Below are positions 22,814 through 35,924 of a DNA stretch of 64,000 bases, one piece after another. Within the stretch, counting starts at the first letter, position 1. Every line of letters begins with the position of its first letter. The stretch covers positions 806,001 to 870,000 of the forward strand of contig CM114271.1 of the NCBI GenBank assembly GCA_050084515.1. The letters are read 5' to 3'. Both the position numbers and the translations under genes were made by a program. The stretch is from Blasia pusilla (Eukaryota > Marchantiophyta > Marchantiopsida > Blasiales). Under the pieces are notes generated by a model. It was given only the letters and a program-made list of their open reading frames with translations, searched no databases and had not been told where the DNA came from.

Positions 22814-24265
22814 TCTGTTGTTCCCACTGTGCTCTTCCCTTCCCCTTCTCCCGCACCCCTCCCATCATTTTCGCCCCCTAGAGTTCCCATCATTCCTTCT
22901 TGAACATCTCTCTCTCTCTCACACACACACAAGAGGAGGTGCAGCTGAAGGAGGGGACCTGGATCAAATTGTGTAATCAGACGGTGCATTGATCAGCTCA
23001 ACACGGACAACCTCAACAAAGGACCATCAATACTGTGATAATAATGCATCGCTGCAATTTGGGAGAGAGAAGAAGAATGATTTTTAGTCCACGGGAAGCC
23101 TAACTGGACTATGGAACCCCTTCCACATGTGTGATATTGACATCCGACAGAGAGATCAAGAAAGGACGCTCAAGAATTCTGACCGAAGCAGTGCGTGCCA
23201 TCGGGAGCCCGGACAGAAACGTTGATAGCGGAAAAGAGCGAATTGAGACAAGAAGGAAGCAACAGAATCACAGCGTCGCCACCGAAGAGTGGAAGAGCCG
23301 AGAGGAAGGGAAAACAGGATCAAAATGCACTCCCAGAAAGCACGAGCGCTCTGGCAAAAAAGAGGCCCCTGAAGAACCACCGCAGCGCAAATCCTCCCTG
23401 AGCGATGAGCCCAACGTCCTTCGGGTTCAAATCGCATGCACACGGGACTCTGGAGCGAACGAATGAGTGAGACACAGTGAGTGACAACAGTCTCTGAGCG
23501 AGTCACGATGTGCACAGTGGGAGCTCTTCTGTGCGTGCGCATAGTGTGTGTCAGCGTATGCGCCAACTCATCGCGACAGCTCCGAGTCACGCCGTATTAT
23601 TATTGCGACCGCAGGACCACCGTATCCACGAGGACCAGAATCTGTGCCGGGGTCGTGCGGAGAGTCGGAGTCTGCGTGGACGGGACCCGGCATCATTCCG
23701 TCGGACGCCGTCCGTCTGTCTCGCGGTCACCCGCTCACACTTCTGGCCCACCCACTCACCGCCCGTCATTCACAGGAGCTTCGGGAGTAGCTCCGGATAG
23801 TTGAAGGTAGGTTGAGATCCTCGTCCAATTGGCCGCGAACACTACGCGACATAAAGACGGGTATTTATGTTTTCCTCCGAGAAAATAATAAAAATGTGGC
23901 AATCAACGGTGCACGAAAATCAATAATCTTTTTTTTATTTTATTCAATTTCTGAGACCTCGGTTGTTCCGGGTCTTCATTTCAAGGTTATCAGTACGTCC
24001 CATAATTTATTACGGGTCGACTTTCACTATATTATTCAGAAAAGACTATAGTTCAAAATAAACTTCTTTTAATTGAAAATAACTAAATTCATTCAATATA
24101 TATATATACGTGCGTTTCTCCACGTGCGTTCATGCCGTGGGTCGTTTGTTCTCCGCACCATATTCACACCAATAAAACTCTTTGGAGTGAGTGCTAATCT
24201 CATTTTTATCACTATGGATTGGTGCCATGCAAGGATGGGGTCCTCCTTAATAATTGAGGTTTAGA
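22814..24265 (-). promoter_or_regulatory. 5' flank of receptor kinase, GC-rich
   Basis: Immediately upstream of the start is a (CT)n(CA)n tract at 22910-22932, common in plant 5' UTRs. GC content stays high to about 23840 and then falls sharply to AT-rich DNA with a TATATATA run at 24094-24108. This fits a transcribed leader followed by promoter, but no TATA box or start site can be fixed. Reading frames here are low-complexity and not supported as genes. Confidence 0.4.
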
Positions 24266-24446
24266 TCTATGTTGTTGTAGGAGGAGCGTTTTTCAAATGG
24301 TGATAGTCAAATGTTCATCACTCGTCATTTTAAGTCCACAAATGTATGACGCGTGGCATAACCGAACGCCTAGGATGGCATAACCGCACGCTTAGGGTCC
24401 CGGTGACGGTGCATCGCACCACCCCGGGGGCATGGGTCCTAACTAG
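24266..24446 (+). mobile_element. mini-Helitron (181 bp)
   Basis: Begins TCTATG after an A, ends CTAG before a T (24443-24447). Near the 3' end is the hairpin GGTGC-ATC-GCACC (about 24408-24420). It shares internal sequence with the 34070-34252 element (GGAG-TTTTCAAATGG and GCGTGGC). These are the standard signatures of a non-autonomous Helitron inserted at an AT site. Confidence 0.8.
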
Positions 24447-24739
24447 TTTATATATGACCAAATTAAGGGAGGTCTCAAATTAAGGAGACCAAATTTATTT
24501 TTTAGAGGAGTAGTGACAAATGTCGAACATGGGAGTGAAGTTAGTCTTGTGAGTTTTGTAAGTCTATTCTGAAATTTATTGATATTACAAATTAACTTGT
24601 GGAGTTTTCTTTGTTAATTGGAGTCCCTTTTTAATCTATATACTATCGAGAGGATGCTCTTAGTGTTTTACTTTTGTCACCTTAACACAATTATTTAGAG
24701 ACATTGAAACATGAATTAAAGTAATACAAGGGCATGTGA

Positions 24740-25145
24740 GAAAAAAAAGAATGTGACGAAATCACTTAAATTTGTTACAAATCTTGAAGATACAAGCTGG
24801 CCTAGTCCGTCCATGGGCTCACAAAAGAGCTTCGATGGAACTTGAACATATAGATAACCCGACATATAAGAATGCGTTGTCCGTGCAACTCCCGACTATT
24901 TGACTACTTGAGAAACTAGGGTTTTCAACCTGTTTTCTTTATTTTTATTAATTAAAAAATTTTGTACCCGATGCAATATAGGGTTAGATAATCCTAGTAA
25001 TCCTATTCCACAAACCATATACGTCATATTATTATAACTCATTCGACGTCTAAGTCAGAACCATCAATGTAGGCTTCTCCTCAAATAAGGGGGTCGATCA
25101 AATTAATTGTGTACAAGTAGAAGTGGATGTTGAGAATCCAATAGG
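24740..25145 (+). repeat. diverged direct repeat, copy A
   Basis: Matches 26178-26628 in the same orientation. Common landmarks are GGCCTAGTCCGTCC, CTCCCGACTATTTGACTACT, ACTAGGGTTTT, TTCGACGTCTAAGTC and GTGGATGTTGAGAATCCAATA. Copy A lacks a roughly 45-base GC-rich insert that copy B has. It could be a pair of old LTRs around about 1 kb or two dispersed insertions. Confidence 0.75.
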
Positions 25146-26177
25146 GAATGTCCTCCCATCAAAGTATGCAAATAGGGATAAGGTCATGGATCATGTATAT
25201 ACTAATAATAGAGTATTATGAGGTTTTTGTTTTTATAAATGAATAATTATTCGATCACAACTTTTTTTTGGGTCTTTTCAAATATTACATTTGAATCTAA
25301 TTTTGACCTAGCTTATCTCAAGTTTTATAATATATCTAGAGTGCAAAGTTAGAATACCATGAAAAAAGAACAAAGGAGAATTTATTTTAATGGATATTTC
25401 ATTGTCACATTGGTATTCAAAGGACCTTCATACCAAGAAAATAGTAATGTTAAAAGCATGGCATGAACACATGCTCAATCTAAAAATTAAAATTTTCAAC
25501 ATATGTTAAGCATGATATGTCATAACGCCTATGCAACCACATCAATCATGTGATGTATTATTCAAGAAAATGAAAAATCAAACCCTTTGCATGGAACCAT
25601 ACAAACAAATTTTCACACCTTAATATTTTGTGGATTTTGTGAATAAATTTCCCACAAGAATCTATATTATTAATTTAGGAAGTGCTATGAGGATGCTAGC
25701 ATGTGAGGAGAGATTCTTATAAAAGAAGTGAAGTGTTTTTCAAAGAGGAAACACGAATTGTCATATTAACTACTTTGGCAAAAATTAATCCTAAGGAAAG
25801 AGCCCTTGGGATAAATATTTATAGTAAAAATATTAAGGTGGTCCAAGTGGTTCATTGTAGAATCTTCCAATATGTAATTTTCCCACACATATTGCAATTT
25901 CATAAAATATCCGTATCCACAAATATGGGTAGATATAGAAGGCAAAGAATTTTAAAAAAGGACCTATACAAGGCTCTAATTTATCTAGAGTGATAAGATC
26001 ATTGGGAGGGATTATATTATGATCCTTTTTTTTTAATCTTGTGGGAGAGTTTATGGTAGTGATAGATGTGGATAGAATGATTACGTGGTCCCATAGTGGG
26101 ATATAACATACCCCATCATATTATTTCTCGTACAATATTGTTATCCATAGGCTTCCATGAAAAGAAAGATGCAAGAA
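25146..26177. other. AT-rich sequence between the direct repeats
   Basis: One frame of 96 codons (25703-25993) has no recognised domain. No primer-binding site or polypurine tract could be identified to prove an LTR element. Confidence 0.35.
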
Positions 26178-26628
26178 GTGTGAGAAAACAGAAAGTGACT
26201 AAATCACTGAAATCTTTACAAAAACTTAGAGATACAAAGTGGCCTAGTCCGTCCGTGCGCTCACAGAAGAGCTTCGATGGAACCTGAACTGGGAGATAAC
26301 TCGACATACGAGAATGCGCTACCGCTGCGGCTCCCGACTATTTGACTACTCGGGAAAACTAGGGTTTTTACCTATTTTTCTTCGTTTCTATTAATAGAAA
26401 AATTTTGCCGGGGCCTGCGCCCTGGACCCTACTTGACGCGCATCAGAAACACCGATGCAATATAGGTTAGATAAACCTAGTAACGCTACTCCGTAAACCA
26501 CCTACGTCATATTACTATGACTCTTTCGACGTCTAAGTCGGAACCATCGATCTAGGCTTCTCCTCATACAAGGGGGCCGATCAAATCAATGGTGCTCAGA
26601 GGAGTGGATGTTGAGAATCCAATAAGAA
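26178..26628 (+). repeat. diverged direct repeat, copy B
   Basis: Second copy of the 24740-25145 repeat, with a GC-rich insert near 26406-26450 (CCGGGGCCTGCGCCCTGGACC). See copy A for the shared landmarks. Confidence 0.75.
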
Positions 26629-29097
26629 GTTAAAGAAGTACCTTCATGATTTTTTTATTATATCTTGTCTTATATCATTAGGAGGTTGACACTCTTCTTT
26701 CGTTTAAATTTAAATTTATGGAAGGCCTTTTGGGAGGGATAGGGGCAAAGTCTTCGTAAAAGATTACTTGGTGGTCCCATGGTAGGATATGACCACCCCT
26801 CATGGAATTATTTTCCATAGGAATATGATTTTCATAAAATATTGGTACAACTTGGATACGTGAAAACATAAGCACCACTCAATGCAATTGTAACATGACA
26901 AATATCTCTCTTATGTGTGATTCACTAATAAATAAATTAAAGATTTTGACCATAAATCTTCTTAGATCTAAATAAGTAAAAAATGGAAAAGAAAATCTAT
27001 AAAAAATTGAATTGGTTTATGGTCAAAATATTTCAAAATATTAAACAAAAATAAAAAATCATTTAGGGTCTACTACTAAGTTCCGTGTACAGACCAAGAA
27101 GAAAGAGAGTTGGAAATGAATGGTCAATCACTCCACTCCAAAATAAATATACTCAAAGTAACAAATGCAACCCCTTGTAGGATTTAGAAAAAAATTGTGT
27201 CTAGATGAGGAAGGAGTCTTCATTCACCCTTGAGAGGATCACTTAGAATAATCTACTCAATTTTGTGAAAAAAAAATGAGAGAAAGATGAGAATAGTATA
27301 TGATGAAAAAAGTTCCTATGTAAATTCCATGGTATCTCATAAAGTAGGTGAGCATCTTTCTCACCCTTTCTCATTCGTGTATTGCAAGCAATCACTCCCA
27401 TATTAGATATTTGATTTGATTTGATTCCAGTTTTTTCATCCACATGAAACCTGGTTAGGATAAGGAGAGTTTTAAATGTGAGTTTTGTCACTTAGCAAGA
27501 ATATTTGCACAAGTTTAGGAGAGGTCACTTTTCTTTTCTTTTCTTTTGTTTCATTGTCAATTTCCTAATATAGAGAGGAAGACTCTTCAATGTGTGTATT
27601 AGTCAACCAGCATAGATGCATCATACATGCCTATTTTGAGATAGGGAGTGGTTACTTTTTGGGGTTCTTTTATCTTAATTTCATGATAGGGGTATTTGGA
27701 ATAATAAATGCTCTAAGCAAGCTCCCATTTCTATTCCAATTTTAGCTGAAGAAGCACTAGAACACTTTCCCTAACCTTTCTTATTCATGCTTCCAAGAAA
27801 TTGCCCTCGCTCTCATTTTCGTAATTTTAGTCCACACTAAACCTAATTTGGATTACTAGACCCCTTCAATGTATGTGTTAGTGACCTATACAAGATCCTA
27901 TGTTTTCCTATGATGTCCTTATGTTTCATTTATTTTTCTAAATTTGATTAAAGGATGTTTAATCTTTTATACTAAAATTTTAAAATACAAATAAAAAACC
28001 AAAAATTGACCCAAATGGCTTCCACCCAAAACAGAAATCCCAAACCCCAGTAAATTACGAAAGAATTAGTAAAGTATTATGCATAGTGAATTTTTTCCCA
28101 CAATAAAATAAAATAATTTAAATTAAAATAAAATCAATAAACCAAAAACTAATCCAAATGGCTTCCACCCTATAACTTCCTAGCCTCATCCAATAAAGAA
28201 GGAATTAGAAACATGTTGTCTACACTCAATTTCTTTTCGACACTAGAATGAATTGTAATATGATAATAAATATCTGGCAAAGTGAGGAGAGACCAACAAA
28301 GCAATCCTCCCGGTAGTATCTATATAATAATGGGCGACCCCTTATGGACAATAAGATAAAATAGTGGGACAAGAAGACGAAAGAGCAACATGGCATACTC
28401 TTGTTCATTCCATATTAGATGGGTTAAGAAGTAAGATAGGTAAGCAAAATGAATTTGAGTGGAATAGGAAAAAAATTTAATTAATTAATTAATACTATAA
28501 TGAGTAATCCTAAGTGTGTAATAAGAAAAAATAGTGGATAATTTTTAAAATTTATCCCTTAATTAATATTTGATGGGAAGGGAAAGGGAATTTTAATGGA
28601 GGTGAGTAGATATTGTTTAAATTTTATGGAATGATGGAATTATTTAGGGGAAAGGGATATTTTTAAAATTTTAATTGAAGAGTGGAATTAGTTAGAAGAG
28701 TGAAATGTTGTTACTCTTCTAGTAAAATGGAAAAAAATTTTATTTTTAAATGAAAAATATGTTTATTTTTTAAAATAATCATGTTAATTCACATTTGATA
28801 TTTGGGAAAGGAAAACGAATATGAATGGAAAAGGGAAATTATTTCATTAATTAAAATTAACTAATAATTTAGTTAGTGGATGTTATCTTGGTGGGAAGAG
28901 TGGCAAGGGAAGAGTAGATATTATTCAAAATTTTATGGAGGAATGGCATTATTTAGGAGAGTTGAATATTATTTAAAAGTGAAATGTTATTAATCTTCTA
29001 AGATTTTAAAAACTGAAAATTATACCTAAATTTTGAAATGAAAAAAAATTCTAAATTATGAAAGAATCTTTTTTGTGCACAAGCACAGGCATGATAA
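26629..29097. other. AT-rich intergenic, nothing recognised
   Basis: Only short frames without recognisable domains. Imperfect local repeats of 'gggaagggaa / gttatttaggag' type are seen at 28560-28990. Confidence 0.35.
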
Positions 29098-29101
29098 CTA
29101 G
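29060..29101 (+). repeat. Helitron-like 3' terminus
   Basis: A GTGC-ACAA-GCAC hairpin is followed about 13 bases later by CTAG (29098-29101) and then T, as in the two complete mini-Helitrons. The 5' end was not located with confidence; a TCTATATAAT sequence near 28318 is one candidate. Confidence 0.4.
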
Positions 29102-30771
29102 TATAGATTAAGACGAAAGTACAAGAGGGCCTACGAATTTGAGCAATACTTTGATTCCATCCGATGGAGTTTGTATCATGTCAATCGCTTGTGAGAGAGA
29201 GAGGGTTTGCGATGAGTGGGTTGGTGAGGGGCTAGGTGAGGGGTACTTATTTACAATACCACTTCTACCAAATATTACTCCACCGTACGTAATCTTTAGG
29301 TGTTGGGCTTTGTCTAGAGTGCAAGACTGCGAACAACAAGAAAATAAAAAAACAAACCGATAAATTTAGAACCCTACTAGAATGGGAATCTTAAGATTGG
29401 GTTTTTGGGATGAAAATGTTTCTTTTCTTTTCTTAAGAAGGGGAGTCCCAAGTAAGAAGAACCGGGGTTACCGATTGACATGGCTCGTTGAAATCGAGAA
29501 TTTATGTTTTTCTTTCTATATTTCTGAAATTCTAGAAAGAGAAAGTTATATTGTTTTATTTTATGTTACGTAAACAACTGAAACTAGAAAATTTATAAAA
29601 TTATCATACGACAATATAAATATTGGAAAAGTACCAATTCCCTAAAATAACTTCGTTACGTTTGTCTCAAGTTATTGGAAGTGAGAGTTATGTGGGGAAG
29701 GCTCTTCATGAGTTGTATATTTAGAAAGAAAAATAAATTAGCATTTCTTGAAACTTTTGCATGTTCTCAAAAGCATTTTTTAGATTCTCATGTTGTTACA
29801 AGAATGTTGGTTTAGGTTGAAAGCAAAGTTGTTATGATTTCATGACTATGTCAAATATATGGTTGGGTTTCTTTATTTGCAAGAGGGGAATTCCTACAAG
29901 ATGCTCAAAAGTACGTGAGTACCAAATTTTATTTCGAGTGTCTTAAGGAATCCTCCCAACAAGTTCCATCATGGAGTTTCAATAAAGCAATAGTAGAGCT
30001 CATGTTGCACTTTTTTTGTTTAAAAACTTTCCGACATCAAATTCTAGTTTAATTTCCCCATTAAGATAAATGAGAATCATTTCCTATGAAAAAGACATGC
30101 TTCGAAAGACTATGTTCAAGGTTGAAGGATATCATATGTATCTAATATATGCTTGGAAAGCCTATGTTTAGAGTTTAGGGATGTCGAACATATCAAGCAT
30201 GTGCCTACATATGTTATGTTTTCAAAACATGAGGGTTTTATTGGAAAAGGCCCTCTCTTAGATACCTTGCACTTCTTACTTTACGAGTAGATTTAAATTT
30301 TGACTTGCAAAATTTTTAATGTGGTCATGGAAATACACATGAATCACTCAAAGTGTTGAAAATCAAGAAGGTGTCCTCTACTGATTGCGTGGATATTCAT
30401 CAAATGTCAATGAAATTCATTTTCTATGTAAAGGTTATTTTTTTGCACAATCATATCATATTGTTGTTCCCACACCACCATTTTTCGAATAACATGGAAT
30501 GAATAACTTTGGGTTTCTCTTAGTCTCCATATAAACTATTAGTAAAGAATCCTAAAAATGTTTTGCAAAAGTAGTGGAAAAAGATTGGATGATTTTGGAT
30601 CCTTCTTATATCTTTTTATTAAATTAAATATCGAGATTCCGTTGCTATGAAATTGAAAAAATGACATCTAAAGTTTTCTTTCATGCTTATAGTGAAAAAT
30701 AAATTAAAGGAATCAACTAGATTTTTTTAGATGAAAATTTGTGATTTATCATAGAAACTTGATAAATGGAG

Positions 30772-30847
<76 letters not shown>

Positions 30848-32310
30848 GAAAAGAAGACATGTCAGACCTTTGTCAACTTTGATCAAAGTTGGATACATGA
30901 AAACTTTTTCCAAAAGAAATTAGAGGTACAAAAGAGTACAGTAAACAATTTGGTCAACTAATCACTAGTAATATTGTTGAATACAAATGAGCTAAAAAAA
31001 ACCTCAAATGAGTGATGTTGAATATTTTTCTAGGACTCTTATAGAGCATTTGGTTGTAAAATAGAGTCTAGTTTTTTATGGATCTAATCATGAATTTCTT
31101 CCATGCCATAAGATTATACTTTCTCATATACCTCATGATCACAGCAACAAGTGTTTTATGAATCCTATTTTCTTCTCACCTCCTCTTGGACTTTAGTTAG
31201 GGACTTGGTGTAGTTTATATGACTTTTATCTCTTCTATGTTACAAACATGATGCATATGCAAAGACATGGAATATTAGAATTCTATATGAGCATGTTGTT
31301 ATGCTCTTTATTGCATTGGATCAAATATATTGAAAAGAAAAAAACACTTCTTTCTCATGCATCAACCATTTTCTATTGGAAATTAATATTATGTCATTTT
31401 ATGTGACTTAATACAAAGCTATTTGTGTGAATGCCTAGTGATATCCCAAAACCTAGAGTCCATATTCTCTAGTAAGTATGTACACATAATATTTCATTAT
31501 TATTTTCATAAAATATTATACATAGAAAATTTTAATATTTCATCATGATCCTTCAATAGGATTAAAATCATATGGTATGATTTTTGAAAAAAATGTGAAG
31601 CTTTATTCCATATTTTTATTTTAAAATATTTTAAAAATAATATTTATGTATTATTTTGGATAAATTAATCTAGAGTTGAATTGTACACGATTTTATAGTA
31701 AGAATAAATTATCAATTTTAGAGGAAAAATTAGAAGTAGTCAAAGAAATGGAAGAAGGCAATATGGAAAGCAAACGAGTCAGTTGGATAATTGTAAATGT
31801 AACATAATTATAAATGTAACATGATGTATCATAATAACACATGTATTTTTCTGGATATCTGGAGACATGCATTTTGTAGAATTTGACTATCGAGTTTTAC
31901 ATCCTTGATTACCTAATTTTGCAACATATCATACATTTTTTATATCTTTATAGAGTGATTGAGCAATAGAAGCTAATGGTCATATGTAAGACATAAGGAA
32001 TATCACAAGTGTCAATCAATTTTGAATTCAATTCATATTTTAAATTTTGAGCTGAAATCATAAAGAGGGGCTTTAGAGATAGGTTTTTAGAGTACGTGAC
32101 CACACTAGTTTTGACATGTGTAAACAAAAGGTTTAGCTTTAATTTTCTTATACATGAGCTTTTCAAATTAATCTTTACTCAAGAGCGTATTTCTTGTATG
32201 CTTAGAATTTTAGCCTCCCATGATCGGATCCTCTCCATTAATGGTCAATTCATGACCTAGTTTTACTATAGCTTAGAGCATCTTGGGGACTAGTTTTTAA
32301 AATTTGTATC
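29102..32310. other. AT-rich intergenic with a long AG microsatellite
   Basis: No gene recognised. The only clear element is the (AG)n tract described separately. Confidence 0.35.
30769..30842. repeat. (AG)n microsatellite, about 70 bp
   Basis: Nearly uninterrupted AG dinucleotides over more than 70 bases. Confidence 0.95.
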
Positions 32311-32622
32311 ATGGTTGCACATAAACAGACAAGTCCGTCCCTAAGACGGACATGGACGGACAATTTGGGATACGTCCACGTACATGGATTGAAAAAGATG
32401 GGGCTCACACTTATAGTTCATGGTGAAAGGCATGGCAAGGAAGGGTGGGGAAAATAGTGGGAGGGAGAAAAAATTTGAGAAAGTGCGGATAATGAAGGCA
32501 AATGGGGGGATGAGAAAGAAGGGGGAGATGGGGCCCACATTGACAAGTCCTTCTATAGGACGGACGTAAGTCCACAGATATGGACATGTACTTGGACACA
32601 AAATTGTTCCATATGCAACTGT
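32311..32622 (-). mobile_element. MITE-like repeat copy (reverse orientation)
   Basis: Begins ATGGTTGCACATAAA and ends near TTCCATATGCAACT, imperfect inverted termini. The interior is the reverse complement of the copy at 46312-46627: GTCCGTCC...GGACGGAC words at both sides and a purine-rich centre. About 312 bases long and non-coding. Confidence 0.65.
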
Positions 32623-34069
32623 AAATTGTATGCTCAAAGACATGGTGAACTTGATTGAACTTCATAAATAAATTATTTAAAAATTAATACTTTATTGGTT
32701 TTGTTCCCAAAAATTGAGTTTAAATCGGTCTTGTGTTCATAAATCCAATCTTTGCTAGATTTATTTTGAAAAATTGGATAGACCTTAATAAGTGGCAATA
32801 GGTTGAATGCTCAATCAAAAAATTTCTTTCAAAGAGAATACAAATTGAGTCTCTAATGTTCATATTTTCTTATGCCCTAAAATTGATCCTTTATTGATTG
32901 CTAAATACAATGGGCAGTAGAATTTCATAGATTGATTTTTAAAGGCAATTCCACATGAAAATTTATCATCAAGTAATGTTGAATGTTGAGCGACAATACA
33001 TATATGGCATTTCAACGTTACATTTCAATATTGTTACAAATATATTGAAATGTTGAGCGACAATACATATATGGCCTTTCAATTTTCTTATATCTTTGAT
33101 AAAAAAGAATTAAAGAGAATTTTTGACATCTCAAGTAATCCCTTGGATGTCCTCAATGCATGATAATGTAGAAAGTCATATTTTTATTTTCTTAAAATAA
33201 ATTACTAAAAGAAATCATGGTTTGAAAGGAATTTTTCCAACTAGATAAGTTCTACTATCAAAACCTTGAATGAGGCACTTAGAGAGGTATCTCGTGGGGT
33301 CATGCTTGTGCATTATGTCCTTGAAAGTAAGGAGTTATTGAAATCCCCTAATGTATATCCACCTCATAAGGTACCCCATTCTTCCAAGATAATCCCTATG
33401 ATCTAAACCTTGAACGAGTTTACACTAAGTTAACTCCCTCTCAATCCATATTAGACAACCTAAAATCAATGATAAAAGATTGAGACCGGATTAGATCTAT
33501 GGCATAATGAACCAATACGAAAAATTTCAAACATTTCAATATTGTTACAAAAACAAATTTTCATGAGACCCGACTATAAAAGGTGAATTTGGACTGCTTA
33601 AGGATGAATTTACCGAGATAAAATCATTTACCAACAGATAATCGAATAATTTCTAATGGAGAGATTTCTTTTCTAAATATCAAAGACCCCCATGACATTT
33701 TCTATACCATAATTTTTTGATGAAAAAAAATAGACAAACCCCACGGTCACAACGAAAATGCGAGTTGCCCATGGGATCATTCTAAAAAAGAGGCCTAGGG
33801 TTTGGGGAGTTTTTTTGTGGGACACGATAGATTTTTGAGAATTTTCAATTGGAAATAGCAATTCGAGATCCTATTTAGAGATACTAATTGGTGCCCATGC
33901 GATGCACGAATTTAAAATAATACATAATTTTGAATCGTCCATCCAAAGTGTACAATTGAATTTGAACAATCCTATTAATTTAGAAAGCTAGCGATTCTAT
34001 TTGCTAGAAAGGACATGTGTCAAGAGGAGAGATGATCTCAAAATGAAGAGGCACTCTCCTATAATAATA
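32623..34069. other. AT-rich intergenic with local repeats and a probable decayed Helitron
   Basis: A GTTGAGCGACAATACATATA word occurs twice, at about 32986 and 33053. The stretch 33884-34063 (minus strand) looks like a further decayed mini-Helitron: its 3' side reads GTGCATCGCATGGGCACCAATTAG and its 5' side abuts the next element. No gene seen. Confidence 0.4.
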
Positions 34070-34252
34070 TCTATACTATTATCAGAGGAGTGATTTTCAA
34101 ATGGCGACACCGGAGAATTCACTTCGTGTCTTTTGAATCCAGAATGTACAATGCGTGGCGTGAGCATTCATGCAAGGGGGAATTCAAATAGCGAAACGGG
34201 CGTTCACAGTTAGGGATCGTGTATCGCACGGTTCCTCACAAGGCCTAACTAG
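34070..34252 (+). mobile_element. mini-Helitron (183 bp)
   Basis: Begins TCTATACTATTA after an A and ends CTAG (34249-34252) before a T. The 3' hairpin is CGTG-TATCG-CACG at about 34218-34230. Interior similarity to the 24266-24446 element shows a common family. Confidence 0.82.
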
Positions 34253-34479
34253 TAAATGATATACAAAGAAGCAAATCGTACAAATTTTTGGTAGGCAACT
34301 TTAAACCAAACCCGAAATTCTCAATTTTAATATGCTAGTTTTTACTCCTAAACCCGGATTTCCCCTAACATTGATGGCCTTAAGATAAACAGAAGTCCTA
34401 CAAGTGAAAAAGGCATCGCACCACTTACCTACACTACAGCGATGCGGTTCCAACTGGGCCTGCCCCAACCAATGGTGGT

Positions 34480-34998
34480 TGGTTCGACACATTACGAGTG
34501 TCGCTGGAGTCTGGATCCACTTGGTGTGCATTTGGTCCAGTTGGGGGTAAGAGGATAGCCACTCACGATGCAGTACGGGATATTATGTTCTCTATTGCTC
34601 GGGAGAGTGGATTCCATGTACAGAGAGAGAGGCACTACTTCAAGCGTGATTCCCTTATTCGTGCTGATCTGTACATGACGAGGGAGTCTGAGGTGGTGGT
34701 AGCGGATGTTGTAGTGACGGATCCTACGCGGGAGTCGGTGCGAGCCCAAGTGGTGGCACAAGGGAGATTGCTACAAGGAGCGGCGGTGGCGGTCAAGAAG
34801 ACCCACATTTATAGTCGGCTTCATGACGGACATCGATTTATTCCCCTAGCCATTGAGATGTACGGGGCTATGGAGGAGAGGTTTGACTCGTTCCTTACGG
34901 ATTGCGCCCATCATCTCCAGTCGAGAAATGGGTTGTCCTTAGCCACTACGATAATTTATTGTAGGCAACGGGTCTCCATAGCTTTGCAACATGCCTAA
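34480..34998 (+). pseudogene. retroelement C-terminal domain remnant, restriction-like-endonuclease type (tentative)
   Basis: An open frame of about 170 codons with no in-frame ATG where the protein begins, so it is a fragment. The residues HDAVRDIMFSIARESGFHVQRE, then RADLYMT and VVVADVVVTDPTRES, and finally FIPLAIEMYG resemble the extreme C-terminus of LINE-like reverse transcriptases that carry a PD-(D/E)XK-type endonuclease. No RT domain is visible upstream. A more decayed copy lies at 37715-38100. The frame is unusually GC-rich and open for this neighbourhood, which suggests a fairly recent arrival. Family assignment is inference. Confidence 0.45.
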
Positions 34999-35924
34999 GA
35001 AAATGGGCTTTTGCGGCGGACCTAGGCGGTTGGAGACGCCAATACTAGAGGCCCACTTAGTAGTAATCATAATTCTCTAGGTGTTGCTGATATTATCTCT
35101 GCTGTTGGTGATTTTGGTCGTTAGGAGAGAAGATCCCCTTCTTTCTCCTCGGGGCTGGTTTTGGCCCCTTGAGATTTTTTTTCTCAATATATCCCCCTCA
35201 TTTGTATAATGATGGGTTTCCCATCCTTTTTCTATTTATTATATATATTTATCACAAGTGAAAAAGTCATTCAGATGGTGCGTTTAATGAGGAGAACACT
35301 TTGGTACAAGGACTAACTTGAGGATTTTCTCAGCAACATCTCCTTCAGTGTCTAGCGAGGCCTTCGCAAAACAAGAACACGTGGCGCCGCCATTTCTGGA
35401 GCTACTGAAGCACTCACTGTATGGCAGCCGTTTTAGCCGTAACTAGATAAGCGTGGAAAGAGAGCGAAAGACATGTCAGGGATAGAGATGTCGTCTGGCA
35501 AGAACCCCGGAAAGGCGGAAAGTGTCAGCTTTTTCTGTCTCCAGAGTTGCCGGCACCTCCTTCGGGAAAGAAGGCAAGTAACAGTTTCGGACACTCTCTA
35601 CTGAGTCTACTCTTTACTAAGTCCGGACGGAAAAGCGCGGACGGACTGCAGTCACTGCACAGGTGGAGCTGATAAAAGTTGAACAGAGCGAGGTCAACGG
35701 AGTGATAGAGACCATTTAGCAGTGCATTAAAGTTTTCTTTTCCTCCCCATGGTCAGGTTTAACCTGAGACCAACACAGCGTTAGAACCGCAGGTACTGGC
35801 CTGAGGTTAAGTCTTAAAAAGTATTGGTCAATGGTTACTCGCTCTCCTCGCTCCTTGTCCCATCGGCTTAACTGAGCTTAACCAGCTAACTAACGGACTA
35901 ACTCAATCACCCTCCTTATAGCCA
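34999..35924. other. 3' flank of retroelement fragment, then GC-richer unassigned DNA
   Basis: 35000-35220 continues the retroelement's 3' region (it also matches 37880-38060). 35300-35900 is GC-richer than its surroundings but has no supported reading frame. Confidence 0.4.

Noticed and set aside
23131-23804. Several 80-110-codon frames in the GC-rich flank of the receptor kinase
   Set aside because: Overlapping frames on both strands with low-complexity composition are expected in GC-rich DNA. None has a domain.
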